From contig JAFWVZ010000013.1 in the NCBI GenBank assembly GCA_017523605.1, positions 1 to 6,091 of the forward strand: a stretch of DNA of 6,091 bases, written 5' to 3'. The DNA is from Bacillota bacterium. GTDB lineage: Bacteria > Bacillota > Clostridia > Peptostreptococcales > Anaerovoracaceae. The position numbers were made by a program, and so were the translations under genes. Within the stretch, counting starts at the first letter, position 1. Each line of letters begins with the position of its first letter. The notes below the pieces were generated by a model. That model was given only the letters and a program-made list of their open reading frames with translations. It was not told the origin of the DNA and ran no database searches. Positions 1 to 5,158 of the stretch are shown here, piece by piece.

Positions 1-647
1 AGGTAGTAGTTCATCATGGAGAACATACCCTTCTTCATCTCGCCGCCGTACCAGGTGTTGAGTATTACCTGTTCTCTGGAGCTTACGTTGAAGGCTACGC
101 AGGTCTCGGAGTTGAGGCCCAGCTCCTTGTAGTTGGCTACCTTAGCCTTGGAAGCGGTGTATACGAAGAAGTTCGGCTCGAAGTTCTCAAGCTCCTCAGC
201 GGTGGGCTGGATGAACATGTTCTTTACGAAGTGAGCCTGCCAGGCGACTTCCATTACGAAGCGCACTGCCATGCGGGTGTCCTTGTTGGCGCCGCAGAAA
301 GCGTCCATAACGAAGAGCCTCTTGCCGGAGAGCTCCTTCTGGGCAAGATCCTTAACGATGGCCCAGGTCTTTTCGTCCATGGGGTGGTTGTCGTTGGGAT
401 ACTCCGGAGTGGTCCACCAAACGGTGTCCTTGGAGTTAGCATCCATTACGATGTACTTGTCCTTGGGCGAACGTCCGGTGTAGACGCCTGTCATTACGTT
501 TACGGTGTCCAGCTCGGTAAGGGTACCTACGTCGAATCCGGTAAGGCCTTCCTTCATTTCTTCCTCGAAGAGGAATTCATAAGACGGATTGTGGATGATT
601 TCGGTTGCACCGGTGATTCCGTACTTGCTGAGATCGATCTTTGCCAT
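1..647 (-). CDS. pckA: Phosphoenolpyruvate carboxykinase (ATP), N-terminal 215 codons, 3' end outside window
   Basis: This cytosolic enzyme interconverts oxaloacetate plus ATP with PEP, CO2 and ADP. It serves gluconeogenesis, or runs in the carboxylating, ATP-forming direction in many anaerobes. The visible 215 residues are collinear with the N-terminal domain of the bacterial ATP-type family (about 530 residues in total). Recognisable blocks are TGRSPKDKYIV around residues 58-67 (R59 matches the substrate-binding arginine), SGKRLFVMDAFCGAN at 107-121, EVAWQAHFVKNMFI at 133-146, and NTWYGGEMKKGMFSMMNY at 197-214. Y200 and K206 correspond to conserved active-site positions. The P-loop and C-terminal domain lie beyond base 1. 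The ATG at 645-647 is chosen because AAGGA (654-658 as its complement) stands six bases upstream and the N-terminus fits the family. It follows the 75-aa gene by 41 bases and is probably cotranscribed with it. Codon choice looks like that of a highly expressed gene. The family call is nearly certain. Confidence 0.97.
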   Translation of the reverse strand, partial: MAKIDLSKYGITGATEIIHNPSYEFLFEEEMKEGLTGFDVGTLTELDTVNVMTGVYTGRSPKDKYIVMDANSKDTVWWTTPEYPNDNHPMDEKTWAIVKDLAQKELSGKRLFVMDAFCGANKDTRMAVRFVMEVAWQAHFVKNMFIQPTAEELENFEPNFFVYTASKAKVANYKELGLNSETCVAFNVSSREQVILNTWYGGEMKKGMFSMMNYY

Positions 648-653
648 TATAGT

Positions 654-661
654 TCCTTTCC
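654..661 (-). promoter_or_regulatory. Ribosome binding site of pckA
   Basis: On the minus strand GGAAAGGA ends six bases before the ATG at 647-645. This purine-rich stretch supports the chosen start. It begins five bases after a perfect 12-bp palindrome. Confidence 0.8.
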
Positions 662-666
662 TTCCC

Positions 667-678
667 GCGCAGCTGCGC
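667..678. repeat. Perfect 12-bp palindrome in the pckA leader
   Basis: GCGCAGCTGCGC reads the same on both strands and sits between the stop of the 75-aa gene and the pckA ribosome binding site. As RNA it could form a four-pair GC stem with an AGCT loop, or the DNA could be a protein-binding dyad. No T-run follows it on the minus strand, so it is not an intrinsic terminator. Function is unknown. Confidence 0.5.
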
Positions 679-679
679 A

Positions 680-685
680 ATTATA
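680..685 (-). promoter_or_regulatory. Possible internal -10 box ahead of pckA
   Basis: The minus strand reads TATAAT here, a perfect -10 hexamer, just after the stop codon of the 75-aa gene. The hexamer at the expected -35 position (ACATCT with 17-base spacing) is poor, and the region is AT-rich, so this may be chance. If real it would give pckA its own transcript starting inside the 667-678 palindrome. Confidence 0.3.
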
Positions 686-688
686 TCT

Positions 689-916
689 TTACTCTTCTGT
701 GAAGATGTATTTGACGTTGAATCCTCTGGGGTCTGTGTGCTCTATGCACAGGTCGCCGTTTTCCAGCGTTTCCGCGTTAAGCTCGCCGTGCGGCTCCAGT
801 TTCCTTACGTAAGCCACAGGATCGTCCGTAGTTACGGTGCGGATCTCGCACTTTACCGGCGACTGGCCTCCGCAGGTAGGCTGACGCCTTTCGATAACCA
901 ATTCGTAGTTCTTCAT
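689..916 (-). CDS. Unrecognised 75-residue acidic protein upstream of pckA
   Basis: I do not recognise this family. The product is 75 residues (begins MKNYELVIERRQ, ends KYIFTEE), acidic (14 Asp/Glu against about 8 Lys/Arg) and without a signal peptide or membrane helix. It has alternating hydrophobic/polar stretches that suggest beta strands (ELVIE, KCEIRTV, LCIEHT, NVKYIF) and three cysteines (C15, C23, C57). The start is the ATG at 914-916 because GGAGG (922-926 as its complement) stands five bases before it. An in-frame upstream TTG at 962-964 would coincide with the predicted transcription start and is unlikely. A TATAAT promoter lies upstream, and pckA follows 41 bases downstream with no terminator, so the two are probably cotranscribed. 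That linkage, the good ribosome binding site and the dedicated promoter argue that it is a real gene. A role connected to PEP carboxykinase would be speculation. Confidence 0.75.
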   Translation of the reverse strand: MKNYELVIERRQPTCGGQSPVKCEIRTVTTDDPVAYVRKLEPHGELNAETLENGDLCIEHTDPRGFNVKYIFTEE

Positions 917-921
917 ATCGT

Positions 922-926
922 CCTCC
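922..926 (-). promoter_or_regulatory. Ribosome binding site of the 75-aa gene (decides the start)
   Basis: GGAGG on the minus strand, five bases before the ATG at 916-914. It favours this start over the in-frame TTG further upstream. Confidence 0.85.
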
Positions 927-943
927 GGATAAGTCCAAAGGCA

Positions 944-958
944 GGGGCCGTTTGCCCC
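944..958 (-). other. GC hairpin in the 5' leader of the 75-aa gene/pckA transcript
   Basis: On the minus strand GGGGC, loop AAACG, GCCCC gives a perfect five-pair GC stem only a few bases from the predicted transcription start. It ends 17 bases before the ribosome binding site and has no T-run, so it is not a terminator. A role as a 5' mRNA-stabilising stem is possible but inferred. Confidence 0.45.
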
Positions 959-970
959 GCCCAATAAATT

Positions 971-999
971 ATTATACTACATCTGCCGGCCGATTTGCA
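971..999 (-). promoter_or_regulatory. Promoter for the 75-aa gene and probably pckA
   Basis: The minus strand carries a perfect -10 TATAAT at 976-971. At 17-base spacing the -35 position (999-994) reads TGCAAA, which is weak and suggests help from an activator or upstream contacts. The predicted start of transcription near 964 gives a leader of about 48 bases. It lies just downstream of the terminator at 1021-1047, as expected for a new transcription unit. Confidence 0.6.
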
Positions 1000-1005
1000 T
1001 AATCG
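991..1005. promoter_or_regulatory. Operator-like inverted repeat over the -35 region
   Basis: CGATT on one side and AATCG on the other (five-base arms around a five-base centre) overlap the weak -35 position of the promoter for the 75-aa gene and pckA. The location would suit a regulator. The arms are short, no known regulator consensus is recognised, and chance is quite possible. Confidence 0.25.
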
Positions 1006-1020
1006 TTATTTGTTTGACCT

Positions 1021-1047
1021 GAAAAATGACCTGCAAGTGCGCAGGTC
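1021..1047 (-). terminator. Intrinsic terminator after the acyltransferase gene
   Basis: On the minus strand GACCTGC, loop GCACTT, GCAGGTC forms a perfect seven-pair stem (arms 1041-1047 and 1028-1034), followed by ATTTTTC (1027-1021). It lies about 107 bases beyond the TAA of the acyltransferase gene and just before the next promoter, so it separates the two transcription units. Confidence 0.85.
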
Positions 1048-1050
1048 CTT

Positions 1051-1131
1051 TGCAGTAGGTGCTGTCTGGCAGATCTGCCGTTCTTTTAACTGCAGTAGCG
1101 GTTGTCAGGGCCGATCTGCCGTTCTTTTAAC
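1051..1131. repeat. Imperfect 40/41-bp tandem duplication with a perfect 24-bp core
   Basis: Unit one is 1051-1090 and unit two 1091-1131. Both begin TGCAGTAG, and a third copy starts as TGCAG at 1132 and then diverges. The 24-base segments 1072-1095 and 1113-1136 are identical; the intervening 13/14 bases differ. Each core can fold as CTGC-C-GTT, loop CTTTT, AAC-T-GCAG, seven pairs with one mismatch. The repeat lies in the 3' untranslated region of the acyltransferase gene, upstream of its terminator. With only two copies and no spacer pattern it is not a CRISPR. It looks like a local tandem duplication whose hairpin core was kept or is recent. Confidence 0.85.
1068..1079. repeat. 12-bp palindrome in the first repeat unit
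   Basis: GGCAGATCTGCC is a perfect palindrome at the boundary of the variable and conserved parts of repeat unit one. Unit two has GGGCCGATCTGCC instead, so the symmetry is not kept there. Significance is unknown. Confidence 0.4.
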
Positions 1132-1153
1132 TGCAGGGTATGCTTCAGGCCTG

Positions 1154-3394
1154 TTACCGCGCAACAATAAGCCCCAGATCCAGCACCGCTTTGCGGAGAG
1201 CTTCGTTGGCCTCCGGCGTAAGGTGGATCTGGTCCGCCAGGAACATCTTGCCGCGGTCCGGCTTCCAAGTTTTAGTATATATAAGGCTGCCGTCCGGCGC
1301 CACCGTGCCCGTTCTGCCGGGCGTTACCAGATACAGCTTCCTTTCTCCGCATAGCTCCGCTATCTGCTTAAGCTCCTCCTGAGTCGGCTGAGCGGTATCG
1401 TCCAGAAGCAGGACTATCTTGTCCGCAAGCGAAAGGCTTCCCATGGCGCTCTTTATGTCCGCCTTAAGGGCCTCCGCGTCGAACTTGGCGTAGGTCCTGA
1501 ACGTCCCGTGGGCGAAGTCCGGTTCTATTAACGGATAAACGTTGGTAAGCAGGTCATTTCCGAAGAAGGATACCATCTGGCTTCTGTAGGTCTCGTATTC
1601 GGCCTCGGCCTGAGCCTTTTTCTGGCGCCACTCTTCCAGATAGGGCCTGCTTACTGCGTCCAGAACGGCAGCGGAGAACGCTTTCCGGCCTGCATCCGTA
1701 AGATGTATGCCGTCCGCCACGAAATATTCCGGATGGCCGCTGCTTATGCATAGCCAGTCTACTATGGTAAGGTTGTCGTACTCCTTGGCCAGCTCCTCTA
1801 TGGCTCTGTTGGAATAGTCCGTCTTGGGGTTGGTATTGGTGAGCCAGTACACGCGTTTGCCTTCAAGCATGTCCATGGCGTGCTCTTTTACCTCGAACGG
1901 ACTGTCGCCGTTTGCCCCGAAGTTTACGACTATCGTGTCCGCCAGAAGATCGTTGTTCTTGAGCCTTCCCAGAATGTCCGGAAGTACCCACGCCGTGCGG
2001 GATTTTGCAGCGTCGAACCAGCCGTTGGGGAAGGTAGTCATAAGCTCTTCCAGCGCGCCCAGCATTACGGAATCGCCGATGCACACGATAGGCATCTCCT
2101 TTACCGCGGCAAGCACTTTTTCCTCGCCGCCGTCGAAGCTCTCCAGAAGCTCCGCCCACTCGTTCTCCTCCGTGCGGCTCTGATCCGCGATCTGCGCCTG
2201 GCGGGCTTCCATCTCGCGGGCGTTCTCCTCCAGCATCCGCTCCAGATCGGCCATCTCCTGGGTGTGATCTTCTGCAACTGAAAAATAGTAACCGCCTCCG
2301 GCCGCTGCAAGCAAAAGGACCGCAAGCGCTGCAATTTTAAGGCCTCCCGGCTTTCTGCCCTTCTTAAGGTGCAGGCCATAATGCATAATGAAGGCGATCA
2401 GCAGCGTTGCGGCTATCGTTCCGACGGTAAGCAGCGTTTTGTCCGCAGTCTTGGAGAACAGCTCCGCTGCAAGGAATATCAGCGGGTACTGGACCAGATA
2501 TATCTCGTACGAAGAGTCCGCAATGAAGCCCAGCACTCCGTGCGCCGAAGCCTTTTCGTGCCTGGACTCCGTGGTGCAGGCGTAACTGACCAGCCTTGCG
2601 CTGATAAGCGTTACAATAAGGAATGCTGCCGTAAGCAGCTTGGAATCACTGTCGATCAAAACGTTGATCGCAACAAATATGATCAGGTAAACCGAAAAGA
2701 CCTTTGCGGACGCACTGCTGCCCCTGAGAGCCTTCGGAACCAGCGGACCGATATACTGCTCCGCAAACCCAAGCGCCACGCCAAGAAACAGCGCAAACGC
2801 TCTTGCAAAGCTGTGATAGTACGCCGCCGTTATCTGCTCCTGAGCGATAAGCCTCGCAAAATACCAGAAGCTAGCCATGCAGACCGCCAGCGGAACAATG
2901 CACGCAAGCGCCCTGCTTACTTTCTTGCCGATGAACTTAAGAGCCACGAAAACGATCGGGAATATAAGCTCGAACTGCAGCAGTATCGCTATGTACCAGA
3001 AATGTATGAACGGCGAATCCGTGTGCCTTGCAAAGTAGTCCTGACTTGCCGCTATCTGCCAGAAGTTGTTGTACCCAAGCAGCACAGACGTAGTCTCCGG
3101 CTTAAGGTTGAGCCAGTTTATCTGCGGCAGCAGGGACACCACGCCCACGGTGATCAGCACCACCACCAGAAGCGGCAGATATATGTTCAGAAGCCGCTTA
3201 AAATAATGCTTCAGGATGTTGAACTTCTCCTGACGGAACGCGGATCTTACGCCCAGGTAGCCGCTGAGCACGAAGAACGTGCAGACAGCAAAAAATCCGC
3301 CGCCGAGCAATCCCATATGATAAAGCAGGACTGCCGCGCAGCAGACTATTCTCAGCATGTCTAGTCTAATATATCTAACGTTTGTTTGATTCAA
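1154..3394 (-). CDS. OatA-like membrane acyltransferase with one intact and one degenerate SGNH domain
   Basis: The 746-residue product is an acyltransferase-3 membrane protein with a C-terminal SGNH esterase-fold region, the OatA architecture that O-acetylates cell-wall or surface glycans. Residues 1-373 hold about ten or eleven hydrophobic helices with family landmarks: RLD at 10-12, the R15-X10-H26 motif, FFVLSGYLGVR at 40-50, and SPFIHFWYIAILLQFELIFP at 127-146. A charged, probably coiled linker (375-430) leads to SGNH domain 1: GDS at 440-442 (S442 nucleophile), GAN with N495, and DGIHLT with D561/H564 preceded by VDWLCISSGHPEYF, very OatA-like. Residues 607-746 form a second, degenerate copy. 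The TTG at 3392-3394 is the only usable start that keeps the N-terminal family motif. It overlaps the upstream TGA, and the ribosome binding site (GGAAAAAGAG) is weak, so coupling is likely. The family is sure; the substrate (peptidoglycan or another polymer) is not. Confidence 0.93.
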   Translation of the reverse strand: MNQTNVRYIRLDMLRIVCCAAVLLYHMGLLGGGFFAVCTFFVLSGYLGVRSAFRQEKFNILKHYFKRLLNIYLPLLVVVLITVGVVSLLPQINWLNLKPETTSVLLGYNNFWQIAASQDYFARHTDSPFIHFWYIAILLQFELIFPIVFVALKFIGKKVSRALACIVPLAVCMASFWYFARLIAQEQITAAYYHSFARAFALFLGVALGFAEQYIGPLVPKALRGSSASAKVFSVYLIIFVAINVLIDSDSKLLTAAFLIVTLISARLVSYACTTESRHEKASAHGVLGFIADSSYEIYLVQYPLIFLAAELFSKTADKTLLTVGTIAATLLIAFIMHYGLHLKKGRKPGGLKIAALAVLLLAAAGGGYYFSVAEDHTQEMADLERMLEENAREMEARQAQIADQSRTEENEWAELLESFDGGEEKVLAAVKEMPIVCIGDSVMLGALEELMTTFPNGWFDAAKSRTAWVLPDILGRLKNNDLLADTIVVNFGANGDSPFEVKEHAMDMLEGKRVYWLTNTNPKTDYSNRAIEELAKEYDNLTIVDWLCISSGHPEYFVADGIHLTDAGRKAFSAAVLDAVSRPYLEEWRQKKAQAEAEYETYRSQMVSFFGNDLLTNVYPLIEPDFAHGTFRTYAKFDAEALKADIKSAMGSLSLADKIVLLLDDTAQPTQEELKQIAELCGERKLYLVTPGRTGTVAPDGSLIYTKTWKPDRGKMFLADQIHLTPEANEALRKAVLDLGLIVAR
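1157..1576 (-). other. Degenerate second SGNH-like domain (residues 607-746 of the acyltransferase)
   Basis: This segment aligns block by block with SGNH domain 1 of the same protein. FFGNDLL matches CIGDSVM (catalytic Ser442 becomes Asp614), LADKIVLLLDDT matches LADTIVVNFGAN (Asn495 becomes Thr667), GERKLYLVTPGR matches GKRVYWLTNTNP, and DQIHLTPEANEALRKAVLDL matches DGIHLTDAGRKAFSAAVLDA (D721/H724 kept). Without the serine it should not be a working esterase or transferase. It may bind a glycan or acyl group, or help domain 1. Confidence 0.8.
1655..2095 (-). other. First, catalytically intact SGNH domain (residues 434-580)
   Basis: It contains all expected blocks: GDSVMLG with Ser442, a glycine in ILGRL (G476) as a possible block II residue, FGANGD with Asn495, and DGIHLTDAG with Asp561 and His564. 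The segment VDWLCISSGHPEYF before the last block is characteristic of OatA-type domains. It is predicted to lie outside the membrane after the last helix and the coiled linker, where it would transfer acetyl to the extracytoplasmic glycan. Confidence 0.88.
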
Positions 3395-4086
3395 TTGGAC
3401 GTTTCTCTTTTTCCGAATATTTTACCCAGGAGTTTTACGACCTGGCCCACAAGTACCGCCGCTATCACCGTGCCTTCGCGCACGACCACATTTTCCGTAA
3501 ACGACTTAAAACCTCCCAGGAACACAAGCTGCAGGACCAGCGCACAGAACACAAAGGTGCAGTCTACCATGGTCTTGCAGTCCCCGAAGTTCTTGCCGGT
3601 TACTTCTGCAATGGCCCTCCCGAGGCCGTCCGTAGGCATAAGGACCCACATCACGCGGCTGTAAAGGAACACCCCGAAGCTTAAGATCGAGATCCCTATT
3701 ATGAAGCACAGGAGCTTCATGGGGTAAGTCTCCGGTCTGGGCACGCCCGCAAGAAGATGTCCGAACGTTCTGGGATCCGTTCCGAAGAAATCGATCACCC
3801 ATCCGAACGCTATGCTCAGCGGGATCCCAAGAACGTTAACCGGCTTGAACCTTTTGCGGAGTATCAGCATCTGCACCAGGACCATGCCTATGCATACTAT
3901 GGTGGTAGCCGTGCCGAGCGACAGGCTTGTTACCGCTTCTATGGCGCGCGGAAACGAGCTGGTAGGAGATATCCCTATCTGCGCAAGTTTGGTGGTGTTG
4001 ATCCCGATCGCGATAAAGATGATCCCGAGTATGTACGATACCGCTTTGGTCGCTGTGTTTTTCCGGCTTGGCTTGACGTCCGTCAT
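3391..4086 (-). CDS. YczE/YyaS/YitT-like integral membrane protein
   Basis: The 231-residue product is a polytopic membrane protein of the YczE/YitT-like group, whose biochemical role is not established. Hydrophobic segments lie at about residues 14-32, 57-76, 82-102, 121-143, 171-192 and 204-220. Group-like features are GINTTKLAQIGISPTSSFP (28-46) after helix 1, MPTDGLGRAIAE (150-161), and a glycine-rich C-terminal REGTVIAAVLVGQVVKLLG (203-221). The lysine/arginine-rich ends suggest both termini face the cytoplasm. The start is the ATG at 4084-4086; the next in-frame methionine (residue 68) would remove helix 1. The ribosome binding site is poor (GGACGAAACGAA before ATG). It has its own promoter at 4128-4156 and overlaps the next gene's TTG start at its TGA, so it forms an operon with the acyltransferase. 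A transport or helper role for the acyltransferase is only suggested by that linkage. Confidence 0.85.
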   Translation of the reverse strand: MTDVKPSRKNTATKAVSYILGIIFIAIGINTTKLAQIGISPTSSFPRAIEAVTSLSLGTATTIVCIGMVLVQMLILRKRFKPVNVLGIPLSIAFGWVIDFFGTDPRTFGHLLAGVPRPETYPMKLLCFIIGISILSFGVFLYSRVMWVLMPTDGLGRAIAEVTGKNFGDCKTMVDCTFVFCALVLQLVFLGGFKSFTENVVVREGTVIAAVLVGQVVKLLGKIFGKRETSN

Positions 4087-4127
4087 TTCGTTTCGTCCAT
4101 GTATCGGCTTTGTGTGTTTATCATATT

Positions 4128-4156
4128 ATTTTACCATAGCAATATGGCAAAGACAA
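4128..4156 (-). promoter_or_regulatory. Promoter of the membrane protein-acyltransferase operon
   Basis: On the minus strand TTGTCT (4156-4151), a 17-base spacer, then TAAAAT (4133-4128) preceded by TGG, an extended -10. Transcription would start near 4121, giving a leader of about 35 bases before the ATG at 4086. The -35 hexamer lies within the U-tract of the proC terminator. Confidence 0.75.
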
Positions 4157-4180
4157 ACCCGGACAACGTTATGTCCGGGT
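4150..4180 (-). terminator. Intrinsic terminator after proC
   Basis: On the minus strand ACCCGGACA, loop TAACGT, TGTCCGGGT forms a perfect nine-pair stem (arms 4172-4180 and 4157-4165), followed by TTGTCTTT. It lies 72 bases after the proC stop. The downstream T-tract also supplies the -35 box of the next promoter. Confidence 0.85.
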
Positions 4181-4252
4181 GATTATCGATAAACTGTTGG
4201 TCGTTTTTCGTCTGCAAAGCTGATTCCACGGTGCATACAGCGGACCGGCCGG

Positions 4253-5062
4253 CTACTTCCCTAATTCCAGCGTCCGCTCGTACGCGGCCTTAACGGCCTC
4301 CATTACCGCCGAGCGCAACGAGTACTCCTCCAGCACGGCAACCCCTTCTATGGTGCTTCCCTTGGGAGAGCACACGTCCGCCTTAAGCTTGGCAGGCTCC
4401 GCGCCGCTTTCCAAAGCGTATTTTGCGGATCCCAGAACGGTCTGCTCCGCAAGAAGCTTGGCCTCGTCGCGGGTAAGGCCCGCGCGCACGCCGCCGTCGA
4501 TCAGCGCGTCTATGAACATGTACACGAACGCCGGACCGCAGCCGGACACAGCGCAGCCCGCGTCGATCTTGCTTTCCGGAATCGTAAGCAGCTTGCCTGC
4601 CGGCGCGAACATCTTAAGCACTGCGTCCATGTCTTCTTTCTTTGCAAAAGCACCCGCTGAGCAAAGGATGACGCCCTCGCCGCTTGCGCAAGGCGTGTTG
4701 GGCATTATGCGCACCACCGGTACATTGCCAAGAGCGGCCTCTATCGCGGAGGTCTTAATACCTGCGGCCATGCTTACTACTACAAACCGGTCCGTCCTCT
4801 TTGCGAGCGGCTCTTTTATGGTCTGAAGCAGCGACGGCAGCGCCTGCGGCTTTACGCCGAGCACCACAATGCCGCATTTTTCAACGATCTCCGCGATTCC
4901 GGATTCTCTGCAACTGTTTTCCAGTAACAGCTTTCCGGTCTTTTCCGGGTGTTTATCGAACACGTATACGCTGCTTCCGCCAAGCGCCTTGGCCGCCACA
5001 GCAGCCAGCACGCCGCCCATGTTGCCGCATCCTATGAAACCTGCTTTTATATCCTGTGCCAT
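4253..5062 (-). CDS. proC: Pyrroline-5-carboxylate reductase
   Basis: This cytosolic enzyme reduces 1-pyrroline-5-carboxylate to proline with NAD(P)H, the last step of proline synthesis. At 269 residues it has the usual family length. The N-terminal Rossmann fold shows GFIGCGNMGG at 8-17 and VVLGVKPQ at 66-73. Family signatures follow: RIMPNTP at 118-124, SGCGPAFVYMFIDALIDGGVRAGL at 173-196 (the C-terminal dimer and active-site region), and VCSPKGSTIEGVAVLE at 230-245. All expected blocks are intact. The ATG at 5060-5062 is supported by GGGAGG five bases upstream. It follows proA by 96 bases with no terminator between them, so a shared transcript is likely, and it ends at the terminator at 4150-4180. 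Confidence 0.98.
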   Translation of the reverse strand: MAQDIKAGFIGCGNMGGVLAAVAAKALGGSSVYVFDKHPEKTGKLLLENSCRESGIAEIVEKCGIVVLGVKPQALPSLLQTIKEPLAKRTDRFVVVSMAAGIKTSAIEAALGNVPVVRIMPNTPCASGEGVILCSAGAFAKKEDMDAVLKMFAPAGKLLTIPESKIDAGCAVSGCGPAFVYMFIDALIDGGVRAGLTRDEAKLLAEQTVLGSAKYALESGAEPAKLKADVCSPKGSTIEGVAVLEEYSLRSAVMEAVKAAYERTLELGK

Positions 5063-5067
5063 CTTAT

Positions 5068-5073
5068 CCTCCC
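5068..5073 (-). promoter_or_regulatory. Ribosome binding site of proC
   Basis: GGGAGG on the minus strand, five bases before the ATG at 5062-5060. It starts one base after the hairpin at 5075-5089. Confidence 0.85.
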
Positions 5074-5074
5074 G

Positions 5075-5089
5075 ACCGGCGAAGCCGGT
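5075..5089 (-). other. Hairpin directly upstream of the proC ribosome binding site
   Basis: On the minus strand ACCGGC, loop TTC, GCCGGT gives a perfect six-pair stem separated by one base from GGGAGG. No T-run follows, so it is not a terminator. It could block 3'-to-5' decay of upstream message, act as a 5' stabiliser after processing, or tune ribosome access. Which, if any, is unknown. Confidence 0.5.
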
Positions 5090-5124
5090 GCATCCGGTAG
5101 TTTTACTGCCCTTTTCCCCGGGCC

Positions 5125-5151
5125 TCAGCGGATCTGCCCGCTGCCCTCGAT
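5125..5151 (-). repeat. 27-bp partial duplication of the proA 3' end
   Basis: This stretch matches 5159-5185, the last codons and stop of proA, at 26 of 27 positions (mismatch at 5137/5171), with a 34-base period. On the minus strand it re-encodes IEGSGQIR and a TGA stop just after the true stop, shifted in frame by the seven-base junction. Each copy folds as CAGCGG, six-base loop, CCGCTG (arms 5126-5131 and 5138-5143 in this copy). It looks like a short tandem duplication left downstream of the gene. Confidence 0.85.
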
Positions 5152-5158
5152 CGTGTTA

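Noticed and set aside
231..812. Plus-strand open frame of 193 codons
   Set aside because: It lies antisense across pckA and the 75-aa gene, both better supported, and has no recognisable domain.
962..964. In-frame TTG as the start of the small gene (91 residues)
   Set aside because: It coincides with the predicted transcription start, so no leader would exist, and the ATG at 914-916 has a GGAGG at ideal spacing. The extra residues include the GC hairpin sequence.
1051..1136. CRISPR array or insertion-sequence end
   Set aside because: Only two units are present, they abut directly with no regular unique spacers, and there is no transposase or flanking target duplication.
2369..3364. Long plus-strand open frame of 331 codons
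   Set aside because: It is antisense to the acyltransferase gene, is rich in Arg, Gln and His with no recognisable domain, and no credible ribosome binding site or promoter was noted. The minus-strand frame contains clear family motifs.
4083..4100. Five-codon upstream frame (MDETK) whose TGA overlaps the ATG of the membrane protein gene
   Set aside because: The overlap would suit a coupled leader peptide, but there is no ribosome binding site before its ATG and such tiny frames arise easily by chance.
4181..4252. Small gene or RNA between the proC stop and its terminator
   Set aside because: The 72 bases contain no start with a ribosome binding site, no promoter pair and no strong stem; it is most simply the proC 3' untranslated region.
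4350..4826. Plus-strand open frame of 158 codons
   Set aside because: It is antisense to proC, whose protein matches its family throughout; low-complexity Ser/Ala/Leu composition indicates a shadow frame.
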